64,000 nt of DNA, from the NCBI GenBank assembly GCA_036898135.1, contig CM072522.1:28387763-28451762 (forward strand), in the 5' to 3' direction. The DNA is from Oncomelania hupensis. Lineage: Eukaryota; Mollusca; Gastropoda; Littorinimorpha; Pomatiopsidae. Positions 43,847-55,365 of the stretch are shown here, piece after piece. The translations under genes were made by a program, and so were the position numbers. Positions within the stretch are counted from its first letter, which is position 1. The number at the start of each line of letters is the position of its first letter. The notes under the pieces were generated by a model that did not search any database, was not told the DNA's origin, and saw nothing but the letters and a program-made list of their open reading frames with translations.

Positions 43847-46507
43847 ATGGCTGACTTCTGGCAGAAAGGGATTCAACTGAATCTAAAAGGGAAACAGCTG
43901 ACGGAGTACGTCAAGTCCCAGGAGAGAATACAAGAACGAGAATTAGAAGAGCAGCGTCGCCGTGAAGAAAGAGAATTTGAAGAGCAACGACGCCGGGAAG
44001 AAAAGGAAGAACAGCGTCAACGGGAAGAAAGAGAAGAGCAACGTCGCAAAGGAGAAAGAGAGTTCGAGCTGAAGCGTCTTGAAGGTGAGCGTCAATACCA
44101 GCTAGAGTTGGCGCGTATCCAGAACAATCAGCATGCGCCAAAAGTCACCAACGACCATACGGCTCCAAAATTGCCAGCTTTCGTCGACGGGAAGGACCAG
44201 ATCGACAGTTACCTAGCGAGATTTGAGAGATTCGCCGAAAGCTCCAATTGGCAACCTCGTGACTGGGCGATTCGACTAAGTGCACTTCTGACAGGGCAAG
44301 CGCTCGAAGTTTACACCAGACTGTCGAACGATGACGCCAAAAACTATGACGTCTTGAAAGAGGCCCTACTGCAGTGCTACAACTTTACAGAGAAGGGCTA
44401 CCGTAAACGCTTCCGTGAATGCCGGCCTAAGTCAGACGAGACGCCAAAGCAGTTTGTGGAGCGCCTGTCGTCATATCTACACAAGTGGGTGGAGTTATCA
44501 GGCGAAGGGAAATCTTACGACAGTCTCCATGACCTGATCGTGAAAGAACAATTTCTCAATGCCTGCCACAAGGAACTAGCGACCCACTTAGAAGAACAAA
44601 AGCTGCAGACGCTTAAAGATGTGACTGAGGCTGCTGAAAGATATCTCATCGCTCATGGGAAGACCCTGGGGCCACCCAGCGCAACGAAACATTTTCAGAA
44701 GACCGGAAACCATGTGAGCCAGATCCAGGGGAGCCAGACGAACCAGAAACAGACGGACTCCACGCCACCTCCCAGGGAAGGGCATTCTAGAGGCTGTTTC
44801 ACCTGCAACGCTACAGACCGCAGGGCGGCTAATTGTCCTCAAAACAAAAGTAGCGGACAGCGGAGCAGTACGGACAACGCAGCGGCGGGCAACCGGCAGA
44901 GGCGGTTCTCCAATCAACGGCAAACCAGGAGATCTGACCATCAGGTGTGCGGCGGGAGCGTCATTCTTCCGGGTGAGACCGAGCGCACAGCTACCCCTGC
45001 GGACGTGCAAGAGTGCATGACCGACGGCCAACTTCTCCTTGCCAACGGAAAATCCATCCCCGTCGTCGCCAGCGCAGCTGTGACCGTCCAGAACATGCCT
45101 GTTTCAAAGGGACGCGTCGGAAATCATGAAGTGACTGTCTTAAGAGACTCTTGCTGCAGTGGGGTCATCGTCAGAGAAGACCTAATCGCTAAAGAACAAT
45201 TCACTGGCGATTCTAAATGGACACTCATGGCCGACAGCAAATGTGTGAAAGCGCCAGTTGCGAAGATTCATGTCAACACTCCTTTCTACATAGGCGAAGT
45301 CGAAGCGGTTTGCCTGAAGAAGCCGCTGTATGATTTGATGATCGGGAATATCGACGGCGCGAGACGACCCGACGACCCCGATCCAGAGTGGAGTCCTGCC
45401 TCAACTCAACACGTCGAAGTTGTGGAGGAGGATCCATTGCCGTTTCCCGATGGAGACCTTACAGAGCTGCTACGGGACAATGTGGTTACTCCGGCTCAGC
45501 CCTGCCGACCAGAGATCGTCAGTGCTGTTACTACCAGGACCCAGGCCAAGAGAGACAAGATGTCTACGCCACTGAAGGTCGCCGACAACTCCAAAGCTGC
45601 CATCGTGGACAGAGATAAGCTGATCCAGCTCCAGGAAGCTGATAGCACTTTAAAGAAGTACAGGAACCGCCAAGACCACGTGACCAAAGGCAGTGGTACG
45701 GTCTATTTTGAGGTGAAGGCCGAGATCCTGTACCGAATCTTCCAGCACCCGAGGGTCAACGGAGGGAAACCACTACGTCAAGTCTTGGTACCATTACCCC
45801 TAAGGCGCCAGGTGATGGAAGTAGCGCATGACTCAATCATGGGAGGTCACCTAGGCATCAAGAAGACGTCAGACAGAATCCAGGCGGTGTTCTACTGGCC
45901 AGGACTTCATGCGGACGTCAGCCGTTTCTGCCGATCATGTGACATTTGCCAGAAGACCATACCTCGAGGAAGGGTCCCCATAGTGCCTATGCAGAGGATG
46001 CCTCTGATCGACCGACCTTTCAAGAGGGTGGCCTTAGACTTAATCGGCGAAATAAGACCTCCGAGTGAAGAAGGTCATCGATGGGTACTGACTTTAGTGG
46101 ACTATGCGACTCGGTACCCAGAAGCAGTGCCACTGAAGAAGATTGACACTGAAACTGTAGCAGAGGCACTGGTGGACATGTTCAGTAGACTTGGAGTGCC
46201 TGAAGAAATTCTGACAGACCTCGGGACGCAGTTCGTCTCCGAGTGCATGAAGGAGGTCAACAGACTGCTGAGCATCCGGCATTTAACTACGACACCCTAC
46301 CATCCAATGTGCAACGGGCTCGTCGAAAGGTTCAATGCTACGCTGAAGTCCACCCTGAAGAAACTGTGCAGCGAGCAGCCCAGACAATGGCATCGCTACA
46401 TTAACGCCTTACTTTTCGCCTACAGAGAAGTACCGCGGAGTCCACCGGCTTCTCTCCGTTCGAGCTGCTGTACGGAAGAACCATCCGAGGGCCGATGCAC
46501 ATCCTAA
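43847..46507 (+). pseudogene. gag-pol: Inner element Gag-protease-integrase (fused ORF)
   Basis: An open frame extends upstream to 43,619, but the ATG at 43,847 (MADFWQKGIQLNLKGKQ) fits homologous Gag starts. A coiled coil of Glu/Arg repeats (residues about 20-90), capsid (SYLARFERFAESSNW to LIVKEQFLNAC), a knuckle CFTCNATDRRAANC in which the usual His is Arg, then protease LRDSCCSGVIV in which the Gly of the D-S/T-G motif is Cys. Integrase: HDSIMGGHLG... CRSCDICQ zinc domain; VALDLIGEI, LTDLGTQFVSE and NGLVERFNATL core (D, D, E). Gag and Pol share one frame, unlike the outer element. A one-base loss at about 46,440 ends the true frame, and the last 20 or so codons are out of frame. Confidence 0.85.
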
Positions 46508-47901
46508 AAGAACTGTGGACGAAAGAAGTAGACACCCCAGAGGTGAAGAACAGCTACCAGTACGTGTTTGAGCTACGGGAGAAGCTAGAGCAGACTCTCG
46601 AGATAGCCAGAGAAAACCTGAAGAAGTCCCAGGACTGTGGAAAGCACTACTATGACCGTAGGGCTGTGAACAGGAAGTTTAAACCTGGCAACAAAGTGCT
46701 GGTGCTGCTACTTACTGATCACAATAAGTTGCTGATGCAGTGGAAAGGCCCGTACGAAGTGAAGACCGTGGTGGGGATAAACGACTACAAGGTGAAGGTC
46801 GGCCAGCATTCCAAGATATACCACGCCAACCTCCTTAAGCTGTACGTGGAAAGGCCATCAGAGACTGTGCATGTGGCAACAGCAGCTGAGATCGACAACA
46901 GCTTTGACAGCGAGGAACTGTTGGAACTTGGAGACTTCCACAGCAAAGAAGGCATCAACGATGTTAAGCTAGGACCAAGCTTGACGGAAGGTCAAAAGAT
47001 GGAGCTCAAGGACCTTATGGGCGAGTTTCCCCACAACATCAGCGATGTCCCTGGCTCTACAACTTTGGTCGAACACGAAGTCCACCTCACTTCAAATATA
47101 CCCGTTCGATCCAAGCCCTTCCCGATCCCTTTCAAGGCCCGTGAATCCTTGAAGAAAGACATCGATGAGATGCTGAAGATGGGCATCATTAAGGAGTCCA
47201 GTTCCCCCTACGCATCCCCTGTCGTGGTCGTGAAGAAGAAGGACGGGAGCAACCGAGTATGCATCGACTACAGGAAGGTTAATAAGATCACCGTCTTCGA
47301 CCCTGAGCCGATGCCTACCGCAGCAGACCTCTTCCGCCAACTATCGGGGAGTAAAATATTCTCAAAGATTGACCTCAGCAAGGGTTATTGGCAAGTCCCC
47401 GTGCGTCAACAGGACATACCAAAGACTGCTTTCATAACTCCTGATGGGACGTACGAGTGCCTAAGGATGCCCTTTGGCATGGTCAACAGCGGAGCTACCC
47501 TGAAGAGAGGGATGAAGAAGATGCTCAAAGGGATGGACAATGTCGTGTGTTACTGGGACGACCTGCTAGTCCACACTCGCACCTGGGAAGAGCATCTGCA
47601 GACCTTGAGGGAGCTGTTTCACCGTCTCACAGAAGCCAACCTGACCGTGAGACCCAGTAAGTGCATTCTGGGGACCGACAACGTAGACTTTATCGGCCAT
47701 TCGCTGAAAGAAGGACAAAGGGGGCTTTTACTAGAAAACGTCACCAAGAATCTGAACGCTCCACGTCCCCAAACCAAGAAGCAGGTGCGATCTTTCCTGG
47801 GGTTGGCTGGATATTACAGGGAGTTTGTACCAAACTACTCCGCCATCACAGCGCCCTTGTCGGACCTGGTGCGGAAAGGCTGTCCAAACCAAGTGCAGTA
47901 G
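46495..47901 (+). pseudogene. pol: Inner element integrase C-terminus and RT
   Basis: Continues Pol in the shifted frame (coding from about 46,440). WKGPYEVKTV marks the integrase C-terminal domain. RT follows: SSSPYASPVVVVKKKDGS, VCIDYRKVNKIT, FSKIDLSKGYWQVPV, MPFGMVNSGATL and CYWDDLLVHT (YWDD box), then SFLGLAGYYREFVPNY. A TAG at 47,899-47,901 replaces what is normally a Trp codon and separates RT from RNase H in the same frame. Confidence 0.85.
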
Positions 47902-48357
47902 GGACCGTCTCAGGAGAAGGCATACCAGACTGTGCGCGATCTCCTTTCGAAGGATCCGGTGCTAAGACTGCCTGATACTTCCAAGGAATTCGTCTTGAGA
48001 ACAGACGCAGCGGACGAAGGCATCGGCGCCATACTGATGCAAGAACACGAAGGGAAACTATTTCCGGTCAGTTACGCCAGCAAGAAGCTGTCCAGGGCTG
48101 AGAAAAATTACTCGACCATGGAGAAAGAGTGCCTTGCCATCATATGGGGAATCCGGAAGTTCGAACTGTACCTTCAAGGAGTGAAGTTCGTGCTACAGAC
48201 TGATCACAAGCCGCTAACTTACTTGAACTCTGCCAAGTTTGTGAACAGTCGGATCATGAGATGGGCTATGTACTTGCAGAACTTCAACATGCGAGTAGAA
48301 TCTATCAAAGGATCAGACAATGTTGGTGCGGACTTCCTCAGCAGAGTGTGTGAGTAA
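47902..48357 (+). pseudogene. pol: Inner element RNase H
   Basis: Same frame as the RT, after the TAG. LRTDAADEGIGAILMQ, VSYASKKLSRAEKNYSTMEKECLAIIW, LQTDHKPLTYLNS and the end NVGADFLSR are the standard Ty3/gypsy RNase H blocks. The stop is at 48,357 and no integrase follows, which confirms the domain order. Confidence 0.85.
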
Positions 48358-48552
48358 AGAACATTGACTCTGTGTGAATGAACTGTGAACATTGACAATA
48401 TCCAGATAAACTTGAAGATGAAAACCATTGACTCTGTGTAGATAAGCTGAGCGCAATTACAGTATTCAGACAGTCTGAAATAAGTTTTAATTCTGTACTT
48501 TATTTGTGCATTGCGTTTCAACGTTGTTGAAAGAAATCGGGTAAATTTCTTC

Positions 48553-48567
48553 TTGAGTGGGGGGTTA
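48553..48567 (+). other. Polypurine tract of the inner element
   Basis: TTGAGTGGGGGGTTA immediately before the 3' LTR; primes plus-strand synthesis. Confidence 0.6.
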
Positions 48568-49212
48568 TGTTACGTTGAAACGCGAACGAAAGTATGTCGG
48601 AAGCGCGCACGATAGATCTAATCGTTTCGTTTTGCAAAGTATTCAATAATGGAGTTTATTTACCTTTGATTTGAGTTTGCATTGTTGTTAGGAGAGGCTT
48701 TGTATAACGTGGATAATTTTCGTTGGTCGATATTGTCGGAGAATACTCTGGATCTCCTTGTTTACTATCGATCGAAGTTTCGGGACGATTGTCAAAGTAA
48801 GAGAAGGTTCGGGGTATGTGTGGAGAGATGTATGACGTAAGTCAGTGATGACGATCTTTAATTCTGATTGGTTAGTTGTAATGCGTCATTTCTAGAACAA
48901 ACTGTCGTCATCTCGAAGGATAGAAAAAATTATATATTCGATGCTTTGTGTGTTGTAAAGAGAGTTGCTGTGGAAGTTGTTGATAGTGATTTGGAAAGTA
49001 AATTTGAGAGTGGAAAGGCGATTGAGCGATTGTATGCAGTTGTTGATGTGTGCTGAATAAAAGTGGAAAACTTCATACGTCGACTTTGTGACTTGTATGC
49101 TGCTTGAGCGGGTTGCGTGAATAAACGAATCTGAGCTACACTCATCAGTACTTCAGCATTGGGGCTGAATCCACTACTGATAGAAAACACCAACATCAAA
49201 CTGAGTGTAACA
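48568..49212 (+). repeat. 3' LTR of the inner element
   Basis: 645 bp, pair of 42,685-43,329, followed by target duplication CACTC. Confidence 0.92.
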
Positions 49213-49214
49213 CA

Positions 49215-49718
49215 CTCACAGACTTAACCAAGAAGCTTTGTTCGAACAAAGTTCGTTGGACACCTGAATGTCAGGTTGCTTTTGACACTATAAAACGCAT
49301 TTTGTCAAGTGGTCCGGTTGTGACTTTGCCAGACTTCCAAAAAACATTCACTGTGCGCACTGATGCTTCTGGCATTGGAATTGGCGCAGTGCTTTTGCAA
49401 CTTGGCAATGATGGTCACTTGCATCCGATTCTGTATGCCAGTAGGAAACTTCTCGATCGTGAAGTCAGATATTCTACTATTGAGAGAGAATATCTTGCTT
49501 TAGTCTGGGCGATTGAAAAGTTTCAGCGATACTTGTTTGGACGTCATTTCATTGTTGAGACGGATCATAAGCCTCTTACTGTTTTGACAAAGTCAAGCAA
49601 GACAAACAGTCGTGTTTTACGATGGGCACTTGCTCTTCAAGATTATTCATTTACTGTCTTGCCTATTGCTGGAAGTGTTAATTTTGAGGCTGACGTACTC
49701 TCTCGACTTGTGCAATGA
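49215..49718 (+). pseudogene. pol: Outer element RNase H (resumed after inner insertion)
   Basis: The frame is open across the insertion scar. VRWTPECQVAFDTIKR, VRTDASGIGIGAVLLQ, YASRKLLDREVRYSTIEREYLALVW and ETDHKPLTVL are the RNase H blocks; FEADVLSRLVQ closes the ORF. It ends Pol, with no downstream integrase. Confidence 0.88.
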
Positions 49719-50452
49719 ATCCATTTCTGGATGGGTTTTTGTATATTAAATATGTTTTATGCATGTGTCTGCTGAAGACTTTCACAGTTGCAGGATTACG
49801 ATTGTTCAACTGTGTGACTAAAGACTATGTACTGGTGTGGCCAATGTGGAATTTGTGGACTCGGCCTTATGACCAGTTGACGTGTAATATGACTGTGCAA
49901 GAACAGTCAACAGTAACTATGAGGGGGGACATTTCTTCATATGAGAGATGACATTTCTACACATGTGAGAGGACACTTTAACAACACTACGGGGAGCGGC
50001 GGCATCACTTTCTTCTTCTCATATTAAAAATGTTTATTTAGTTCGTAGTATTTGCTGAATTTTTTTTAACAACTATTACATCTGATGAAGATCGGCGGTA
50101 TGCAATCTTTCCTGTTAACTTTACTTCAGGCTAGTACAGTGTGAGTTCTTATATATGCTTATATCCTAGGTTAGCATATATGTTTGTGAATGCTAGAGGT
50201 TGACATTTACAAATAATTATGGGAGCATGTATGGTATTCGCTTCTTATTCATGAGCAAAGTAGAGGTTTGGAAGGGTATCGCTTCTACTATAAAGGGTGG
50301 CTTTAAGATAAAAAGCTTCACTTCTTAAATTTTTGCTCTATGGTATTCACACTTTGGTGACTTAGCGGTTGTGAGGTTTTCAAGGGAGTTGACATGCGTC
50401 GTTTTGATTTAAAAATAAAAAAAATGTCGCTTCCTCACTTTTTATTTTTTAT
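49719..50452 (+). other. 3' untranslated region of the outer element
   Basis: No env-like or other conserved ORF. A 78-codon frame directly after the stop has no recognisable features. Confidence 0.5.
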
Positions 50453-50468
50453 GGGGGTGAGGGGGTGA
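50453..50468 (+). other. Polypurine tract of the outer element
   Basis: GGGGGTGAGGGGGTGA just before the 3' LTR start TGTCACG. Confidence 0.65.
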
Positions 50469-50606
50469 TGTCACGAAACCGTGGGTAAGTTGATATGATC
50501 ATAGAGAAGTCCTGTTGCATGTGCTAAGCATGTAGTGATTGGATAGCCAATCAAAACGATTTCTTGTGTGACGTATACTGGAGTATATAACGAAGGGATG
50601 CTGGGC

Positions 50607-51356
50607 AGCTGCTTAGGCGAGCACGCGGCCTCTAATCCAAATTGTCCGGCCCTGAGGGAGCGCGTTCTCGCGAACCAGCTCAGGGCCTCTCAGTATATGC
50701 CCCGTGTTCAAGCATTAGGCCTGGCACGGAAACAAATTGCTTCCGCTGCACCGACTACGGCGCGCTCTTCATTTGTCTGGGGGGCTCCACGTATTTCGAA
50801 CACCTCAGTTTCCGGTGCATGTGGTGCACCAGGATCCTCTGTGGTGGCAAATGATTTGCCACCAGCATCTAGTGCGGGCCTTCTTGGCCCGTTCCCCTCT
50901 GCTTCCACCATGGCTCCTCCTGGGAGTTCGAACCCTGACAAGGTGTCTCCTGCGCCTTCCTCTGGCCGCGGTGACCCTTGGGTAGCCATAGACCGTTTGG
51001 AGTCCATGGTGGAAAAATTAATACAAACGGTGGCTGCGCTTGCGGACTCTGTCCGTTGCATGGCCGGGCGCAAGTTATCGTCCTCCAGTTCGGTATGTAG
51101 CCAGATCGGTTCTGATGTTGGCGTTCAGGTTGGTCCAGCTGTTGTTGCTGGGCCAGTTAGATGCGCGAGCGACGCGTCGGTCCAGTCGTCTCCCGAGCAG
51201 TTGGACAGGGCACGCTCTATGTCTGGGCCCTCCCAGGGAAAGCTAGATCGCATCATGGCGGGGATGCACGAAAAGTTAAGTCCCCACGTCACTCGCAAAG
51301 AATTGGATGACCTCATTCGATTTTACAAGATCGGCTACAGGAGTGCTGCTCCTTGA
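50607..51356 (+). CDS. Putative LINE ORF1 C-terminal part
   Basis: About 250 codons, open from the insertion's first base (the upstream ATG at 50,568 lies in LTR sequence). It starts CLGEHAASNPNCPALRERV, spaced like the second half of a terminal zinc knuckle in I/Jockey-type ORF1 (C-X3-H-X6-C); compare the third knuckle of the LINE at 17.7 kb. The middle is Ser/Pro/Ala-rich and disordered; a possible helix (RLESMVEKLIQTVAALADSV) follows, and the end is HVTRKELDDLIRFYKIG. Assignment to ORF1 rests on the knuckle only. About 570 bases of AT-rich 3' sequence separate the stop from the tail. Confidence 0.5.
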   Translation, partial: SCLGEHAASNPNCPALRERVLANQLRASQYMPRVQALGLARKQIASAAPTTARSSFVWGAPRISNTSVSGACGAPGSSVVANDLPPASSAGLLGPFPSASTMAPPGSSNPDKVSPAPSSGRGDPWVAIDRLESMVEKLIQTVAALADSVRCMAGRKLSSSSSVCSQIGSDVGVQVGPAVVAGPVRCASDASVQSSPEQLDRARSMSGPSQGKLDRIMAGMHEKLSPHVTRKELDDLIRFYKIGYRSAAP

Positions 51357-51931
51357 CTATATCGCGGCGAGGTCTCGTAGCGGGGCCGTCTCCTGGCTCG
51401 GAGCGTTACCGTCAGTTGGAGGCTTGTTTTTGGCCTCCTATTATTTGTCGGCCTTTTTATCGTGATTTTTTGTAAATTTATCCTTTGCCGTTTTGGCTTT
51501 TGATTAGACCGATAGGACTAATTTTTAACTTGTTTTCTATTTTTTATTTTTCTTTTTGTATATATTGATCGGATTTTAACCGTGGTCCTGTAGGATTTTA
51601 TTTTTAACTAGCTTTTAACTCTAGTTAGGCAGACCTGGTTTGCCTCTTTGTTTTAGCTTTTTCAAAATAAGTACCCTATCCCATATTTTTTATATTATGT
51701 CCCTACCCTGGCCTCCCTCCTTGGCGGCTCCTGGATCGCTTGCCTTCCTTGACTTTTTCGCTTCTTCCTGTGCCAAGTCCACTTCTAACCAGATGTTGCC
51801 TCGAGCGCTCCGTTTCTACACAACTCTTCATTCGACTATTATCTTCTTATATCATCGATTTTCGTATCTCCGTCTCTTATACGCCAACGGTGTCCAGAGA
51901 CTCTAATCTACCTAACAAACAAACAAACAAA
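50607..51931 (+). mobile_element. LINE-like insertion, gag-type ORF only, (AAAC)n tail
   Basis: Present only in the 3' LTR; it replaces 71 bp of target, so no target duplication. It ends in an (AAAC)n tail (about 51,912-51,931). An ORF open at the 5' junction suggests 5' truncation. No RT sequence. Non-LTR retrotransposition with target deletion is the simplest reading. Confidence 0.65.
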
Positions 51932-52634
51932 GCAGTTGGTTAGGGAATCTAGGAGATGCGTATGATGACTGAGAGAGAGAGCGTATCTTTGGGAAGCGGT
52001 CCGACCGGTTGTTGAAAGGTGAGTTAGATTATTTTATCAGAAGTCTGTCTTTGAAAGAATTCGGAATTCGGTTTCGGAAATTATTTTATATATATATAGT
52101 TAGCAGTTTGCTAATTTCATTTTATAATATTTACAGGTTTATTGATGCTTGTAATGAAGGTCGGAGTCGTGTCTCAAAGTGAGTGATAGTTTTGTAGGTA
52201 TGCCTGTGTGTGTGTCTTCTGGGGGTGTATAGGGTAGAATAGGCCTAGTGTGGGAACTGAGGGTTGGTAGTAGTTTATTAGCGTAGTGTAGTACAGTATG
52301 AATGAACTGAATGCCGTATATTGTGTGCCTGAGTTATTTTGAAATGAACTTGTATTTTGGGGGGTGAATAAAAGGGGCTAATTTCTTTATTATTTTATTA
52401 CATTATATACGTAAAATCTTGTATATGAATTTCTAGTAATTGTTTGAGATGCTTTTGAGTATTTTGAATACATGGAATAAAAGTAGTTTTGATTCCCTCA
52501 GTTACTGACTGGTGTCAAATTATTATGTTTGTGTTGTGATGGTTAATATTTCTATTGCTCAGACTGCCTGTAGTCTGGAATCTTAATTTATACTAAATTT
52601 AGCGCACCTGCCCAAGGCAGTCTGTGACACTGAA

Positions 52635-54690
52635 TATTAATTTTACTTTGCATATGCATTATCTGTTTGTTTATAATTTAATGTCTTTCAGAAATGTATT
52701 CCTTTTTTGTAAAACGCATGTGAGTGTGAATGCTGTGAGAGCTTAAAGCAAACTATCAGTTTTAATAAATTATTAATTTTATTATTACACATTATCGGAA
52801 AGAGCTGTATAGTAATATTGACTGATTACACAGATTTTCTTAGAAACTTTTTTGTTTCTTTTACATTTAAGCAAATAATACTAAAACAATGTACAGATAT
52901 GTATATGTTTGTATTTTTTCATTCGCTCTACAGAACGGAAGTGGGACAAAAGTACGTAAATGTAATAAATATAATAAATATACGTATAAGTGAATAGTAG
53001 ATGTTGCATCGTGTTATTATTTGATATGCCAACACTTCTATCAACTTCTTTTTTTTACTCTCTCTCTTTCTCTTTTTCTCTCTCTCTCCATTTTGTCTTT
53101 TTTCTTTTAAAGTAATACTCTCTTTTCCTCTAACTGTTGTGATTACCTAGCTTGCATTCACCATATTAACTGGAAACTGCACACAACCAACACGATATGA
53201 TCGTTTACATCATATCTTCCGCACCTTTCAAATCATTCTATAATCATTATGAATAATAATACATAGATTTATAAAGCGCACATATCTCACACACAAAAAA
53301 AGAATGATTCAATGTGATAAATAACATGTAAGGTCCTGGGAACATTCCAAATGAATAAGTAAATAGTTGAATAAAGCAAAACACACAAATATTACAGACT
53401 TTCCCACAATCTACTGTCAGAGAGGAAATGGTTCTAGAGGTGGTGGGGATAATTTAAACACAAAAAAGTCTCAAAGGGAATGAACAGCAACTGATAGCTC
53501 GTTTATAACACGGCTGAATACTAAGTGGATGATCTTGTCACGCATGTACAGCCTACATAGATCTAGGTTTCAACTGCGACTGTGTAGTGCAGTGGGCTAT
53601 TTTTCATTCATCGTCGTCATTTTTATTCAAGCTCTAAATTAGCAGCATCAGTGACAGTGGTGTTTGCACGTATGCTACATTTTAATCTTTCTCTTGTTAT
53701 GAAGCACTTCAAAGAAAAAAACAAATCTTTGCATGTATCGCGAAAGTGAACGCACAACCAACAGAAGTTGACAGTTCATGCTAAAACCGAAACCGGATAC
53801 TACCGAGTTAATAGTTTCGGTAAGAGAATCCAACTTCCTTGAAGTGATTGCAGAAAAGGTCGATTTTTTGGACAATTTTACCGAAATTGAACGGGTTTGA
53901 ATAGACAGAGCATAGTTCTTATTTTGTTTGTTTGCGTGAATCACTGCTGAAATGAATGAGTTGCCTTCTATGGGGATAAATTTTGTAGTTTGTTCATATA
54001 GATTTGAAAACTGCGATGACCCGCCAGTTCCGCTGGCTTTTGTTTGGTACCTTGTATTATAGATAACCAAAGGGAGGCGCGTCACAGGCATAGGCGCTCG
54101 CGTGTCCAGATACAAGCGCCTGTGTGACAGTCATATCTCTCAGATAACTATGTCCTAACAGCAAGATTTTGCTCGTTCAATCTTATTCAATCTAAACAGT
54201 CATGCCTCTCGCAGATACCTATGCTGGCTACCCACCCGTATCCATCTCTACCATTCCATCATCCCGCCCTCTCCCTTCCCCATCGTTACTCCATACACGG
54301 CTACAACTGCCTCTGCCTGAGTAGGCCTAATATACGTGACCAACACCCGCTACATTTTATCCACTTCTATCCGTATGGCCACATGCTCCTGATGTAACGC
54401 AGGATTTTCATGAACGTATGTACCCAGAAATACCGAAAAATGAACGTGGCAATAAAATACAAAGTAATGCTGACTTTAATCTTTCTTGATCTTGAGCTTA
54501 AGTTCACCTTGAGATCACGCTCCAAATGGACACGTGCACAATGAAATAAATGAAACAAATGTTGAAATATACCAAAAACAGTGACCTTGCGATTACCTTG
54601 ACCTTGACCTTCACATGACCACTTGCATGTTTTGCATAAACGGATGGCGGACAGACAAACACTTGTTAAAGAAATATTATTATTTTTTTT
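52635..54690. other. Repeat remnants, no gene recognised
   Basis: 52,660-52,935 resembles the L2-type end and repeat near 35,170-36,676 in diverged form. A CTCTCTTTCTC tract lies near 53,060. A CCTTGACCTTGACCTT run is at about 54,596. An open frame on - at 54,115-53,675 has no family resemblance or biased composition and is not called. Confidence 0.5.
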
Positions 54691-54699
54691 GTTTATTAC

Positions 54700-55274
54700 T
54701 CATCTAGCACACGTGCAAAACCCTGGATTTTGTGTGTGCGAGTACATACATTGCTGTAAGCGCGTTTATGACTCATCTGGCACAGATGTGCAAAACCCTT
54801 GGATTTTGTGTGTGAATACATACTCACATTGCTGTAAGCGCGTAATTGACTCATCTGGCACAGGTGTACAAAACATTGGATTTTGTGTGTGAATACATAC
54901 ATTGCTGTAAGCACGTTTTTGATTCATCTGGCACAGATGTGCAAAACCCTGGATTGTGTGTGTGTGAGCACATACATTGCTGTAAGCGCGTTTTTGACTC
55001 ATCTGGCACAGATGTGCAAAACATTGGATTGTGTGTGTGAATACATACTCACATTGCTGTAAGCGCGTTTTTGATTCATCTGGCACAGGTGTGCAAAACA
55101 TTGGATTTTGTGTGTGAGTACATACATTGTTGTAAGCGCGTTTTTGATTCATCTGGCACAGGTGTAAAAAACATTGGATTGTGTGTGTGAATACATACCT
55201 TGCTGTAAGCACGTTTATGACTCATCTGGCACAGGTGTGCAAAACATTGGATTGTGTGTGGGAATACATACATC
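54700..55274. repeat. 72-bp minisatellite, left part
   Basis: About eight copies of a unit holding GACTCATCTGGCACAGGTGT, GCAAAACATTGGATT, TGTGTGTGAATACATAC and GCTGTAAGCGCGTTT. Interrupted by the element at 55,280-63,866 and resumed at 63,872. Both strands give open frames, which are artefacts of the period being a multiple of three. Confidence 0.9.
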
Positions 55275-55365
55275 GCTGTTGTCACAGTCGGACTTTGACC
55301 TCTGGCCCTGCTCCCCACCATTCTCTCCCCTATTCGCACTCTGGCCCTGCTCCCCACCATTCTCT

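Larger units (their letters stand above)
42685..49212 (+). mobile_element. Gmr1-type retrotransposon (inner element)
   Basis: A complete 6,528-bp element inserted in the RT/RNase H junction of the outer element. Target duplication CACTC at 42,680-42,684 and 49,213-49,217. Both LTRs are 645 bp and differ at only about two positions, so the insertion is recent. It is from a different family than the outer element (different LTR). Coding order is again Gag-PR-IN-RT-RH. One frameshift, one nonsense codon and two altered motif residues. Confidence 0.92.
36749..52629 (+). mobile_element. Gmr1-type Ty3/gypsy retrotransposon (outer element), nested
   Basis: LTRs 36,749-37,644 and 50,469-52,629, with target duplication CTGAA at 36,744-36,748 and 52,630-52,634. 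Coding order is Gag, protease, integrase, reverse transcriptase, RNase H, i.e. integrase before RT, the arrangement of Gmr1-like Ty3/gypsy elements and not of ordinary gypsy elements. No env-like ORF. Interrupted by a DNA transposon (38,490-39,560), a complete second Gmr1-type element (42,685-49,212) and a LINE-like insertion in the 3' LTR (50,607-51,931). The LTRs differ at roughly ten positions plus small indels outside the insertion. Confidence 0.9.
50469..52629 (+). repeat. 3' LTR of the outer element, interrupted
   Basis: Pair of 36,749-37,644 but 2,161 bp long, because bases 36,887-36,957 of the 5' LTR are replaced here by the insertion 50,607-51,931. The TATA box at about 50,583 is kept; the predicted transcription start is lost. 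Confidence 0.9.

Noticed and set aside
44588..45031. 147-codon ORF on - within gag
   Set aside because: Shadow of the inner element's coding strand; no domain.
49719..50452. Envelope gene that would make the outer element an endogenous retrovirus
   Set aside because: No signal peptide, membrane segment or sizeable ORF between RNase H and the polypurine tract.
53675..54115. 146-codon ORF on -
   Set aside because: No family resemblance, no biased codon use seen, no neighbours supporting a gene.
54623..55360. Open frames on both strands with repeated Cys/His-rich peptides
   Set aside because: They come from the 72-bp minisatellite, whose period is a multiple of three; no start, splice or family support.
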